In this document: positions 28,263 through 36,988 of the stretch, in pieces
Layout of the letters: each line of letters opens with the position of its first letter
Numbering within the stretch: position 1 is the first letter of the stretch
Source: Crocosphaera chwakensis CCY0110
GTDB taxonomy: Bacteria; Cyanobacteriota; Cyanobacteriia; Cyanobacteriales; Microcystaceae
DNA: 64,000 nt
Direction of reading: 5' to 3'
Assembly (NCBI RefSeq): GCF_000169335.1
Contig: NZ_AAXW01000018.1
Coordinates: 21,088-85,087 of the forward strand
Notes under the pieces: generated by a model
Seen by the model: only the letters and a program-made list of their open reading frames with translations
What the model was told of the DNA's origin: nothing
Databases searched by the model: none
Position numbers and translations under genes: made by a program

Positions 28263-28411
28263 GGAAGTGTTAATGGAGGAGAAGGAAACGATACCCTCAA
28301 CCTTGACTACACCAATGCAACTCATCCTAATTTCGTCAATGGATTTGGGATTGATAATCCCTCTAATACTCAAATCTTCACCCGTTCTGGCAATTCATTT
28401 CTTCTAAGTTA
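28263..28411. repeat. internal duplication in RTX gene, copy 2
   Basis: Second copy of the block at 27711-27859, same reading frame, 552 bases (184 codons) further on. Confidence 0.9.
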
Positions 28412-29587
28412 CTCTAACTTTGAACAATTAAATATTACAGGAACAAACTTAAATGATGATTTACGAGGCTTTGCTGGCAACGATACTTTAAATGGAGGAG
28501 AAGGTAATGATGCTTTAAACGGTGGTGACGGAAACGATCGCATTTCTGGGGTAAACGCAGGCAATGCTTTACCTGGAATTAACGAAATTGATCGCTTAAC
28601 AGGGGGAATAGGCGCAGATGCTTTTATTTTAGGGGACATTGCTAACCCTTACTATGATGATGACAACAATACCACATCAGGCTTAACCGATTATGCCCTA
28701 ATTACGGATCTTAATGTTGTTGAAGATACCATACAACTTAACGGGACAACAGCAGATTATTCTCTCGTGGATACCACCATTGGTAGCATTTCAGGCACAG
28801 GTATCTATCTCAACAAACCTAATGGTGAACCTAACGAATTAATTGCTTTATTACAGGGCATTACAGGACTCGATATTAACTCAAATGTCTTCGTTTTTGT
28901 CGATGAAAATAATGAAGCACCGACAGATATTTCCCTAAGCAATAACAATGTTGATGAAAATGAACCCATTAACACGACAGTAGGAACGTTCACCACTACA
29001 GATCCCGATACTGGGGAAACATTTACTTATAGTTTAGTTTCAGGAACGGGAGATACTGATAATAACTTATTTACCATTGATGGGAATACTTTAAAAACCA
29101 ACAGTATCTTTGATTTTGAAGCACAAAATAGTTACAGTATTCGGGTACAAACGAGAGATTCCGCTAACAATACTTATTCGGAAGCTTTCACTATCAATAT
29201 TAATGATTTAGTAGACGAATTAATTATTAATCTGAATGAAACACCTCAAAGTAAACCCCTTCAAACCTATGGTGATGCTTCTGTCAATAATGGTAACTCT
29301 CTGCCTCAAGATACTTCACAAGCTGTGGTCACTTATCTCGATAATGGGAATCAAGTCCAACTTAATAACAATGCTTGGAAATCTTGGGATTTAGGTAACT
29401 ACAACATTACTGACAATACAGTGTTAACCTTCCAATTTCGCAGTGATAGTGAAGGAGAAATACAAGGAATTGGTTTTGATAATAATGACAATGTTTTTGA
29501 TACTCCTAACACTTTATTCCAACTGTTTGGAACCCAAACCTGGAACGTCAGTAATCAAACCTTCAATAATTATAGCAATTCCCATAG

Positions 29588-30199
29588 TCATGAGGTACAG
29601 TAGCAGCAATGAGTAAACCAGTTACGAATATCTTGTTTGGTAACTTGTAACATAGCTGATGTAATACCTTCTATTAGGTCTTTATAGTTTCTTGCTTTGA
29701 TTTTTCTCAAAATAGCTTTGACTTTTGACCAGAAATTTTCAATCGGAGAAAATTCAGGAGAATAAGGAGGTAGGTAAATTACATTAGCCCCGACTTTTTC
29801 AATAGATTCTTTGACCATTTCTCCCAGATGAATTCTAGCATTATCCATAACAACACAAGCATCTTTCCATAGCTTTGGTACTAATTCTGTGAGGATAAAA
29901 GCTTCAAATGTAATTCCGTCTACTGACCCGTAAATATTCTTTGTTGCCAGAACTTTATCTAAGGATAATGCACTAATAATAGAAATATTTTTGCCTCGCT
30001 TCTGGGGTTTTTCTCCCCTAGCTCTCGTGCCTTTTAGCGACCTAGCGTATAGTCTCAGCATTGCTAAATTCACTCCTGATTCGTCTATAAAAATTAAATT
30101 ATTTGTCTTTACATCTCGAATGGTTTCCCAAAACTTCACTCTTTTTTGATGGACTTTTTCATTGTCTTTTTCAGGTGCATATAAAGTTTTTTTTGACAC
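29588..30199 (-). CDS. IS630 transposase, DDE catalytic part (OrfB)
   Basis: 203 residues. Catalytic triad visible: FIDESG (Asp), CVVMDNARIH (Asp) and LPPYSPEFSPIENFWSKVK (Glu). The frame begins just upstream of a run of eight A on the minus strand and overlaps OrfA by 29 bases in the +1 frame, so full-length transposase is probably made by slippage at that run. Both halves are intact, so the element may be active. Confidence 0.93.
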   Translation of the reverse strand: MSKKTLYAPEKDNEKVHQKRVKFWETIRDVKTNNLIFIDESGVNLAMLRLYARSLKGTRARGEKPQKRGKNISIISALSLDKVLATKNIYGSVDGITFEAFILTELVPKLWKDACVVMDNARIHLGEMVKESIEKVGANVIYLPPYSPEFSPIENFWSKVKAILRKIKARNYKDLIEGITSAMLQVTKQDIRNWFTHCCYCTS

Positions 30200-30536
30200 T
30201 ATAATTCAATCTTTGGCTGATTCTTCCCATTGTGGTTTTTTTGACTTGCACTCCTGTTTCTTTATAGAGTAACTCACATAATTCTTCGAGAGTTGCATCA
30301 TTATTTTTTTCCATGATTTCCACTAAAATAACCAATTGCTCACTATTAAGCTTAGGAGATGGGCTTCCTCCTTGCGGTAAAGGTCTAATATCTCCAGTTT
30401 GTTGATATTGTTTAAGCAATTTTTGAATAAAGCTTTTCGCTACTCCAAAACGCTTAGCTAGATTCCTGATAGAGAGGTTTTCTTTTTTCCACACTTCTAT
30501 GATTTTTTCTCTAAAGTCTATAGAATAAGGCTTCAT
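30171..30536 (-). CDS. IS630 transposase, helix-turn-helix part (OrfA)
   Basis: 121 residues with the N-terminal DNA-binding region: MKPYSIDFREKIIEVWKK, then NLAKRFGVAKSFIQKLLKQY (HTH), then a Pro-Gly linker and a second HTH ending with TTMGRISQRLNYSVKK. The last residues lie on the slippery A8 tract shared with OrfB. ATG at 30536. Confidence 0.92.
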   Translation of the reverse strand: MKPYSIDFREKIIEVWKKENLSIRNLAKRFGVAKSFIQKLLKQYQQTGDIRPLPQGGSPSPKLNSEQLVILVEIMEKNNDATLEELCELLYKETGVQVKKTTMGRISQRLNYSVKKNFICT

Positions 30537-30602
30537 TTTTTAGTACATCAGTAATAGATATTACAATCTATAATGTACCTCATGAGTCAGGGAAATGCTA
30601 TA

Positions 30603-30796
30603 TATTTTTTAATTAATTTTTGAATAAAACTTTTCGATACTCCAAAGTGTTGAGCTAGTTTTCTTATAGAAATTTTCTCTTTTTTCCAAATTTCTATAAT
30701 CTTATTTCTTAGGTCTATTGAGTAAGGTCTCATTTTTTAAGCGATCGCATAATATAGTTTCTCCCTTAGTGTACCTCATGGGTATGGGAAATGCTA
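30603..30796. mobile_element. remnant of a second, related IS630 element
   Basis: 194 bases containing only one end of an older relative: the right terminal repeat (complement TAGCATTTCCCATACCCATG, continuing AGGTACA) and, on the minus strand from ATG 30733, about 40 codons homologous to the OrfA start (MRPYSIDLRNKIIEIWKK). The rest of the element is missing. Its outer end is followed by TA at 30797-30798, after which the RTX gene resumes in frame. A GCGATCGC site is at 30741-30748. Confidence 0.85.
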
Positions 30797-30798
30797 TA

Positions 30799-32887
30799 TA
30801 ATTCTGCTGATGGTTGGAAAACTTATACCATTAATGTAGGGGATTATTTTACGGGAAGTTACAATCGTTTAATCTTCATGAATGATAATGATACTCCTAA
30901 TAATTTAGGCAGTTCGAGTCAGTTTCGTAATCTTGTTTTAAGCGAAACCACACCGCCACCAACAACCAATCAACTGAATTTAACCATTAATGGAACAACC
31001 ATTAGTAAATCTCTTCAAACCTATGGTGATGCTTCTATTTTAAATGGTAATAATTTACCGCAAGATACCTCAGAAGCAACTGTCACTTATCTCGATAATG
31101 GAAATCAAGTTCAAGTTGAAAATAATGCTTGGAAATCCTGGGATTTAGGTAACTATAACATTACCAGTGATACGGTTTTAACCTTTGAATTTCGTAGCGA
31201 TAGTGAAGGAGAAATACAAGGAATTGGTTTTGATAATAATGACAACGTATTTGATAATACCAATACTCTCTTTCAACTGTTTGGAACACAAACCTTTGGT
31301 AATCAAACCTTCAATAATTACAATACGGTTGAGGGTTGGAAAAGTTACACGATTAATGTAGGAGACTATTTTACAGGAACCTATAATCATTTAGTGTTCA
31401 TGAATGATAACGATACTCCTAATAATTTAGGCAGTTCTAGTCAGTTTCGGAACATCATTTTATCGGAAAATACACCTCCACCTCCTACGAATAATCCACC
31501 CGTTGCTAACAACGATTCTTACACCACTGATGAAGCGACAATTCTTAATGAAAACTTCGTAATTAATGATGAAGATACAGATAATGATCCATTAATCATC
31601 ACTCAAATTAATGGTTCAATCTTTACAGAAGGTAATCCCATTACTTTATCATCAGGTGCATTATTAACCATTAATAATGATCAAACATTCAGCTATAATC
31701 CTAATAGTCAGTTTGATTATTTATTAGCAGGAGAAACAGCAACCGATACCTTTACTTATACTATCAGTGATGGACAAGATAGTGATAATGGTACTGTTAC
31801 TGTAACAATTAATGGTCTATCTTCGCCACCAACCACCAATCAACTTAACCTAACTATTAACGGAACCAATCAAAGTAAATCCCTTCAAACCTACGGTGAT
31901 GCGTCTGTTTTAAATGGTAATAATTTACCGCAAGATACCCCAGAAGCAACTGTTACTTATCTTGATAATGGAAATCAAGTTGAAGTTGAAAATAATGCTT
32001 GGAAATCTTGGGATTTAGGTAACTATAACATTACCAGTGATACGGTTTTAACCTTTGAATTCCGTAGCGATAGTGAAGGAGAAATACAAGGAATTGGTTT
32101 TGATAATAATGACAACGTATTTGATAATACCAATACTCTCTTTCAACTGTTTGGAACACAAAGCTTTGGCAATCAAACTTTCAATAATTACAATACGGTT
32201 GAGGGTTGGAAAAGTTATACCATTAATGTCGGAGACTTTTTAACAGGAACCTATAACCGTTTAGTGTTCATGAATGATAACGATACTCCTAATAATTTAG
32301 GCAGTTCTAGTCAGTTTCGTAATTTAATTTTATCAGAAAATACACCCCCACCTCCTACTAATCAACTCAACCTAACCATTAACGGAACAACCATTAGTAA
32401 ATCTCTTCAAACCTATGGTGATGCTTCTGTTTTAAATGGTAACAATTTACCGCAAGATACCTCAGAAGCAACTGTCACTTATCTCGATCATGGAAATCAA
32501 GTAAAAGTTGAAAATAATGCTTGGAAATCTTGGGACTTAGGCAACTATAATATTACAGCCAATACCCGTCTAAGTTTCCAATTCCGTAGCGTAGATGAAG
32601 GGGAAATACAAGGAATTGGTTTTGATAATGATGATGATTTGTTTAATAATACTAATACCCTCTTTCAATTGTATGGAACCCAAACCTTTGCTAATCAAGC
32701 ATTCAATGATTATCAAGGATTAAATGATTCCCAAGCCGTTAATGGTTGGAAAGATTATTCTATTAATCTTGGTCAATATTTTACGGGCAATTTTGACCGT
32801 TTAGTCTTTATGAATGATAATGATACAATTAACAATTTGGGCAGTTCTAGTCAATTCCGAAATCTTGTTTTATCCGAAGTGACATAG
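30799..32887 (+). pseudogene. large RTX/cadherin-domain protein, 3' part
   Basis: Continuation of the gene at 26997. Joining 29572 to 30799 restores TAT AAT TCT GCT GAT in frame, giving NNY-NSADGWKTYTINVG, identical in pattern to the intact copies of the same module downstream. It contains the end of module A, then modules B (30970-31470), C (31840-32340) and D (32360-32886), each ~165 residues with SLQTYGDAS, NNAWKSWDLGNYNIT, EGEIQGIGFDN and NDNDTPNNLGSSSQFRN motifs. Between B and C is a tandem-Ig/VCBS-like domain (NNPPVANNDSYTTDEATILN ... TFTYTISDGQDSDNGTVTVT). B and C are almost identical at DNA level. I do not know the module's ligand; it looks like an all-beta binding domain. Confidence 0.85.
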
Positions 32888-32890
32888 TTA

Positions 32891-32915
32891 GTAAGGTAGG
32901 CAATGCCTACCCTAC
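32891..32915. repeat. dispersed palindromic repeat, copy 3
   Basis: GTAAGGTAGGCAATGCCTAC then CCTAC, three bases after the RTX stop. GTAGGCA/TGCCTAC arms; it may double as terminator. Confidence 0.8.
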
Positions 32916-32923
32916 CGATAGAA

Positions 32924-33304
32924 TTACCAATGCCAAACTTGTTCATAATTATCAAACAATTTAGGCAATTCTTTAAAAGATATTTTCTCAATTCCTCCTA
33001 ATAATTTATCTTCAGGAATCCCTCGTTTAGAAATATCTTCACTAATTGCATAAACTTTAATGCCTTTGTCAAGACATTGTTGCAAATCGTCATCAAGTTT
33101 AGCAGGAAAACTTTGTTTCCATTCACCAAAAGACAGCCCTTCGATAACTTGACCTTTAACAGCGTAATTAACCGCATTTGCTCGTAAGACAATATCAACG
33201 TCACCGCCAATGGTTTCTAACACTTGAATAAACCAAACCACGGGATCATCTTGTTCTTCAATGGTGCAACGATAAGCGGACTGAATCACTTGTAATACTT
33301 TCAT
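32924..33304 (-). CDS. DsrE/DsrF-like small protein C
   Basis: 126 residues, third gene of a three-gene operon. N-terminal beta strand MKVLQVIQSAY, then IGGDVDIVLRANAVNYAVKG, and QQCLDKGIKVYAISEDISKRG as the DsrE-type cysteine region, followed by LPKLFDNYEQVWHW at the C-terminus. It has Cys at about 13 and 79. Members of the DsrE/F/H-TusBCD family pass sulfur as persulfide on a conserved cysteine; whether this one does is unproven. It starts 9 bases after gene B. Confidence 0.75.
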   Translation of the reverse strand: MKVLQVIQSAYRCTIEEQDDPVVWFIQVLETIGGDVDIVLRANAVNYAVKGQVIEGLSFGEWKQSFPAKLDDDLQQCLDKGIKVYAISEDISKRGIPEDKLLGGIEKISFKELPKLFDNYEQVWHW

Positions 33305-33313
33305 ATTTGCTCC

Positions 33314-33724
33314 TTATTTTGTGCCAATAACTAAGGTTCCGTTTGCTTCTTTAGACCATTCCCAAAAATCTTTAGGTGCGCCACGACGACAGCCTTCTAC
33401 CGCATCATTAACTCCTCTTTCATCGACGCAAAGCCCACAATTAACCCATTCTAATTCACAACCTTTATTTTTTGCTTTATCAAATAAAGCTGTGATCCAA
33501 TCTTTAGTTAAAGGGTGATTTTCTTCGTCAAAAGTACGACCATGAACACTATTGGCATGGGGTTTTTGATGGGCAAAGGCTAAAGAAACACCCCCTTCAT
33601 AGGTAAATACTTTAACATCGTATCCCTTTTCTAAAGCAGCATCAATCATACGAAAAGCTGTGGTGGTTCTGGCCTGTTCAAAAGGTCCGTCCATCAACAA
33701 AAAACTTAAAACTGTCTTACTCAT
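33314..33724 (-). CDS. DsrE family protein B
   Basis: 136 residues, middle gene of the trio. Starts KTVLSFLLMDGPFEQARTTT (DsrE-like first strand and helix), GYDVKVFTYEGGVSLAF, and ends GTLVIGTK. The cysteine-rich segment GCELEWVNCGLCVDERG plus EGCRRG resembles the DsrE/TusD active-site region, with four Cys in total. It is the best candidate of the three for sulfur binding. 21 bases separate it from gene A and 9 from gene C. Confidence 0.82.
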   Translation of the reverse strand: MSKTVLSFLLMDGPFEQARTTTAFRMIDAALEKGYDVKVFTYEGGVSLAFAHQKPHANSVHGRTFDEENHPLTKDWITALFDKAKNKGCELEWVNCGLCVDERGVNDAVEGCRRGAPKDFWEWSKEANGTLVIGTK

Positions 33725-33745
33725 TTTTTTAAATTCTCCTATTAA

Positions 33746-34066
33746 TTATAACCACATCATTTTTTGTCCTTGACTCATGGCATCCACGATAGATGCAACG
33801 TTAGAAACTTCTATTTTAGTTCCTAACTCTGTGGTATCAATGCCTCGTTCATCTAAGGAAAATTCGTCCGCCAATAACTTGACTTTTTCCAGACTTGTTA
33901 ATCCTTGAGACGCTACAGTAGAACGGGCTGCTAATACACCATTTTCGATTAAAAATAAGGTAACTTCGTTACCAGCATCAGCGAGATCAGAGGCGAGATT
34001 ATAATTATTATTTACCTCTGGATAATCAAAGGGACTTTGTGATTCAATTAGGAAATATTTAGCCAT
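33746..34066 (-). CDS. DsrE-like protein A, cysteine-free
   Basis: 106 residues, first gene of the trio. It has the DsrE fold pattern (KYFLIESQSPFDY, DAGNEVTLFLIENGVLAARS, KVKLLADEFSLDERG, MSQGQKMMWL). The segment EFSLDERG corresponds to CGLCVDERG of gene B, but the protein has no Cys at all, so it cannot carry persulfide and may be a structural subunit, as in heteromeric TusBCD. ATG at 34066; about 460 bases of non-coding sequence lie upstream. Confidence 0.78.
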   Translation of the reverse strand: MAKYFLIESQSPFDYPEVNNNYNLASDLADAGNEVTLFLIENGVLAARSTVASQGLTSLEKVKLLADEFSLDERGIDTTELGTKIEVSNVASIVDAMSQGQKMMWL

Positions 34067-34523
34067 TGATTGCTAGATTGTAACTGATTTGAGGAGTGAT
34101 CATCGTTCATCTCAGAGTGAGATAATTAAGAACATTTCTTGTTCTCAAAATTATTGAAGTCTAGGGTTATCACGATACTTTCTTCAGACCGGCGACTTCT
34201 CCTACAACCCTATCACTAACTTTAAGGATAAGTGTTAATATTTCCAAATTACTCAAGCTTTGCTCATAATTTTTGTGATGGTTTGCTACAATTGAGATGT
34301 CTTACGGAGGTTGATTCCCTAGATGTTAAACACCTTGAGCTTATTTAGCAGCAAGGTCGTCTAGAAAATCTTAAAAGACAATCGATGTTAATAGAGTAAA
34401 GATAATAAGCAGTATTCACTGTCATAATTTAGGGAAATGGTCTGATATCTCTAGCCTTCGGCAGCCAAACTCTAATTCAATGGATCTTCTCTATTAAGCG
34501 CAATTGATTCTAGGTGGTGTGAG
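34067..34523. other. 457-bp intergenic region between divergent genes
   Basis: No gene-length frame. A TACAAT -10-like box is at 34287-34292. A 13-codon frame (MLNTLSLFSSKVV, 34323-34364) has GGAGG 11 bases before its ATG; it could be a leader peptide but I do not call it. The DsrE operon promoter should lie at the left side. Confidence 0.4.
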
Positions 34524-34706
34524 ATGTTAGAACGTTTTTTATTAGCTAGTACGGTAACGTGGCTGCTTTATATATCATTGCAATTAGGCCAGTCTCCCAT
34601 GACTCCTAACACAATGAATCAAACAGCGACTCATGTTCCCGTTGAACAGTCAGAAACCCCTTCTCATGATCCTAACTTTGGCGATTTTACCGTTGCTCAA
34701 AAATAA
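34524..34706 (+). CDS. small membrane-anchored or secreted protein, 60 aa
   Basis: MLERFLLASTVTWLLYISLQ is an N-terminal hydrophobic helix that could be a signal or anchor; the rest is Pro/Thr/Asn-rich and disordered, ending FGDFTVAQK. No family recognised. A hairpin terminator follows at 34774. Reality supported mainly by the start context and the terminator. Confidence 0.5.
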   Translation: MLERFLLASTVTWLLYISLQLGQSPMTPNTMNQTATHVPVEQSETPSHDPNFGDFTVAQK

Positions 34707-34773
34707 GGATTATGCTTGAAGCCTAAAATGCTTATACTTACCTCACACACCAAAAATTTTACAACAGAATAAC

Positions 34774-34797
34774 AGGGGCAAACTTTTGTTTGCCCCT
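34774..34797. terminator. hairpin, probable terminator
   Basis: Perfect 10-bp stem AGGGGCAAAC / GTTTGCCCCT with loop TTTT, between the small gene at 34524 (+) and the small gene at 34830 (-), which converge. T-tract weak on both sides. Confidence 0.7.
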
Positions 34798-34829
34798 TAA
34801 TTAATGACAAAAAAGATGAGTGATTCTCT

Positions 34830-34985
34830 CTAAAGGATTTTATTAGCTTTTGCTTTAATATAAGGTTTACAGTCATAAGGCTGTATTCCCATATCTTGAT
34901 AGTCGTCTTTAGCCGGACTAAAAATTTTAGCAAAGCCTTCTGCCAAATACTGGACAAATTCTTGTAAGATATTATTCAGTTTCAT
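34830..34985 (-). CDS. small conserved cyanobacterial protein, 51 aa
   Basis: The frame reads MKLNNILQEFVQYLAEGFAK then IFSPAKDDYQDMGIQPYD and ends YIKAKANKIL. The IFSP...DDY...GIQPY pattern is typical of short cyanobacterial proteins of unknown function. A strong Shine-Dalgarno (GGAGGCAGATGGT) precedes the ATG at 34985. Too short for usual gene finding cut-offs, but well supported. Confidence 0.72.
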   Translation of the reverse strand: MKLNNILQEFVQYLAEGFAKIFSPAKDDYQDMGIQPYDCKPYIKAKANKIL

Positions 34986-35463
34986 ACCATCTGCCTCCAA
35001 ACTTCATTAAATGAATTATGAATTTGTTTACTACTTTTCAATTCAAAGAGAGTAAAATTTTCCTCCTCTCTATTCCGATTATGTAATAAGATGATTAATG
35101 TTTAGCTATGTTAGTAATAAATATTTAATTTTCTTTATAATACTTTGCTAACCATGAGGGATCATTTGAACTTGTATAAAGAAATATGTCTTGTCGATAA
35201 ACTATAGTGAAAATACCTATTAATTATTATCCCATTTTTCAGAAATTTGGCAACAGTTTTGAGTAAAGATTATCTTTTAAAGGCGATCGCAAAAATAACC
35301 CTAAGTATTCCCAGTATTATTTTAACCAAGGAAGCGCAACAGCCAAAAATAAGCTCTTAAAGTCCATAAATTTAAAAAATTTTGAGCAAATATACTAAAC
35401 AAAAGTAAAGCAATGTAAAGCTGGTCTTGACAAAATAAACAAAATACCAGTTAACAATTTAGA
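34986..35463. other. 478-bp AT-rich intergenic region
   Basis: No coding sequence recognised. One GCGATCGC site at 35283-35290. No hairpin with a T-tract that I could confirm at the end of the LysR gene. Confidence 0.4.
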
Positions 35464-36423
35464 TTAAGCAGAAAGAGAGTTGCCGATAGTTTGTTCATTA
35501 AACCGAGTCACTCCCTGACGAACAAGATGACAAAAATGAGCAATGGGAGGAATGTTAATGCGATCGCTAGTTGAAACTAAAACCACTTGACGGGTTAAAA
35601 GTGTAGGAGATTTTTGATTAAATTCATCAGAAATAGGGGCTAAAGAACGAACAGTTAAGCTATTATCTTTTTTGGTTTCAATTAATGCCGTTTCTGGTAA
35701 TAATGCAATAATTTCTCCTTGTCTAACCACTCCACGAAACGCATCTAATGTATTCAATTCCATCACTGCATTAATACTTAAATTATGAATAGAACACCAT
35801 TCTTGTAGTAATCTTTGCATTCCATAACCATCTTTAAACACGACTTGAGGATACTTAATCAACTCTGTATGAGGAACCTGATCATAGTCAGTTAACGGAT
35901 GATTAACGGACATTAAAACATCAATTTTTTCTTCATATAATAAATCGACAGTCATCTCAGGGCTAGTGGTCAAAAAACGATTATTCATGACGATCGCAAT
36001 ATCCACTAAACCATCTCGTAATACCTTTAAGGCGCGATCGCTGCCTAACGCGGTGACTCGTAACTGGACTTGAGGATAATCTAAACAAAATTGTTGTAAT
36101 ATTGGGGGCAAAAAATGGGAGCAAACCGAATGAATGGCGGCCACACATAATTCTGGTTGTTTTCCTGCTTGTAAATCTTTAATTTCTTGCCCAACCGTTG
36201 CCCATTCTTGACAAATTTTTTTCGCCCTTGGCAACAATTTTTCCCCGGCTACCGTCAATTTAGCCTGAGTGGAGCGATGAAACAATAATGCTCCTAAATT
36301 CCCTTCTAGGGCCTGTATTTGTCGGCTAATGGTCGATTGAGTGATACCACACTGACTCGCTGCCTGGCCAAAACTGCCCGTGTCTGCGATCGCTAAAAAT
36401 GCTTGTAGTTGCTCAATTCGCAT
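35464..36423 (-). CDS. LysR-family transcriptional regulator
   Basis: 319 residues. N-terminal winged HTH (MRIEQLQAFLAIADTGSFGQ ... SQCGITQSTISRQIQALEGN) followed by an effector-binding domain (from ~90) with LPPILQQFCLDYPQVQLRVT, the usual type 2 periplasmic fold. It is divergent from crcB with 111 bases between, so it may regulate its own promoter or crcB. The effector is unknown. Confidence 0.93.
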   Translation of the reverse strand: MRIEQLQAFLAIADTGSFGQAASQCGITQSTISRQIQALEGNLGALLFHRSTQAKLTVAGEKLLPRAKKICQEWATVGQEIKDLQAGKQPELCVAAIHSVCSHFLPPILQQFCLDYPQVQLRVTALGSDRALKVLRDGLVDIAIVMNNRFLTTSPEMTVDLLYEEKIDVLMSVNHPLTDYDQVPHTELIKYPQVVFKDGYGMQRLLQEWCSIHNLSINAVMELNTLDAFRGVVRQGEIIALLPETALIETKKDNSLTVRSLAPISDEFNQKSPTLLTRQVVLVSTSDRINIPPIAHFCHLVRQGVTRFNEQTIGNSLSA

Positions 36424-36534
36424 TGATAAGGCTGTGAATATCTTATTTATCTTAACCTTATCTTATTTTTGCTATCGATTTCGTAGAAATTGATACTAAA
36501 CTAATTAATAATTAACAATTAATAGTTTTTTGAC

Positions 36535-36912
36535 ATGGAGTTTTTGTCTTGGTTAATGGTCTTTCTCGGAGGAGGTTTAGGTAGTTGTGGACGTTATTTA
36601 ATTAGTAAAATCATTAATGAACAAATTGATATAATGTTTCCTTGGGGAACATTGACGGTTAATTTAATTGGTTGTTTAGTGATTGGTGTAATCATTGGTT
36701 TAATTGAAAGATTTCCCATTCATCCTTATTGGGGACTATTATTAGTGACAGGCTTTTGTGGAGGGTTTACAACGTTTTCATCTTTTTCTTTAGAAAATAA
36801 TTTATTATTAAGAAATCAAGAATATTGTTTATTATTCATTTATACATTTATGAGTTTATTGTGGGGTTTTGCTGGCACTTTTATCGGTTTAATGGTAGTA
36901 AAAAAGATTTAA
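36535..36912 (+). CDS. crcB: fluoride channel CrcB/FluC
   Basis: 125 residues with four transmembrane helices. Diagnostic motifs: GGGLGSCGRYLISKI, GTLTVNLIGCLVIGVIIGL (conserved Asn) and TGFCGGFTTFSSFSLEN with the fluoride-lining Phe residues and the Na+-site turn. FluC exports fluoride as an antiparallel dual-topology dimer. I looked for a fluoride riboswitch in the 111-base upstream region and did not see one. A LysR regulator gene is divergent. Confidence 0.94.
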   Translation: MEFLSWLMVFLGGGLGSCGRYLISKIINEQIDIMFPWGTLTVNLIGCLVIGVIIGLIERFPIHPYWGLLLVTGFCGGFTTFSSFSLENNLLLRNQEYCLLFIYTFMSLLWGFAGTFIGLMVVKKI

Positions 36913-36988
36913 AATTTCGAGCAGAGAGAGGGCGATCACAGAAAAAGCAATATAATAGAATTGAAGAATTCACAAAATAGGTATTGTT

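Larger units (their letters stand above)
26997..29572 (+). pseudogene. large RTX/cadherin-domain protein, 5' part (interrupted by IS630)
   Basis: The first 858 codons of a gene that, once the insertion is removed, encodes about 1554 residues. Residues ~110-180 hold LFLEEYGHHVD and a GDEGAIFSALV segment, a conserved N-terminal module of cyanobacterial RTX proteins that looks like a zincin-type site (EExGHxxD), catalysis unproven. RTX calcium-binding nonapeptides (GGxGxDxx) lie at ~191-236 and ~490-515. A cadherin-like domain spans ~640-740 (DVDEN-type motif, DFEAQNSYSI). A beta-rich module starts at ~740 and is cut at 29572. Such proteins are normally exported by type I secretion. A 149-bp near-identical internal duplication lies at 27711 and 28263. 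Confidence 0.85.
29573..30600. mobile_element. IS630-family insertion sequence, 1028 bp
   Basis: Ends are imperfect inverted repeats: left TAGCAATTCCCATAGTCATG, right (complement) TAGCATTTCCCTGACTCATG, both continuing AGGTACA. It is flanked by TA at 29571-29572 and TA at 30601-30602, the target duplication typical of IS630/Tc1. It carries two overlapping minus-strand frames joined at a poly-A run. The left end interrupts the RTX gene within a Tyr codon. Confidence 0.92.

Noticed and set aside
27509..28996. Minus-strand frames in the RTX gene
   Set aside because: They are complements of the repetitive Gly/Asp-rich coding region, with Pro/Ser-rich products and no family resemblance.
34735..34757. 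ACCTCACACACC resembling the conserved core of the small RNA Yfr1
   Set aside because: The core is not identical to ACTCCTCACAC, and there is no flanking 5' hairpin; the following hairpin is better explained as a terminator.
36424..36534. Possible fluoride riboswitch upstream of crcB
   Set aside because: The region lacks the conserved GGxGAUGG...CUGAU pattern, and is too short and AT-rich to fold as one.
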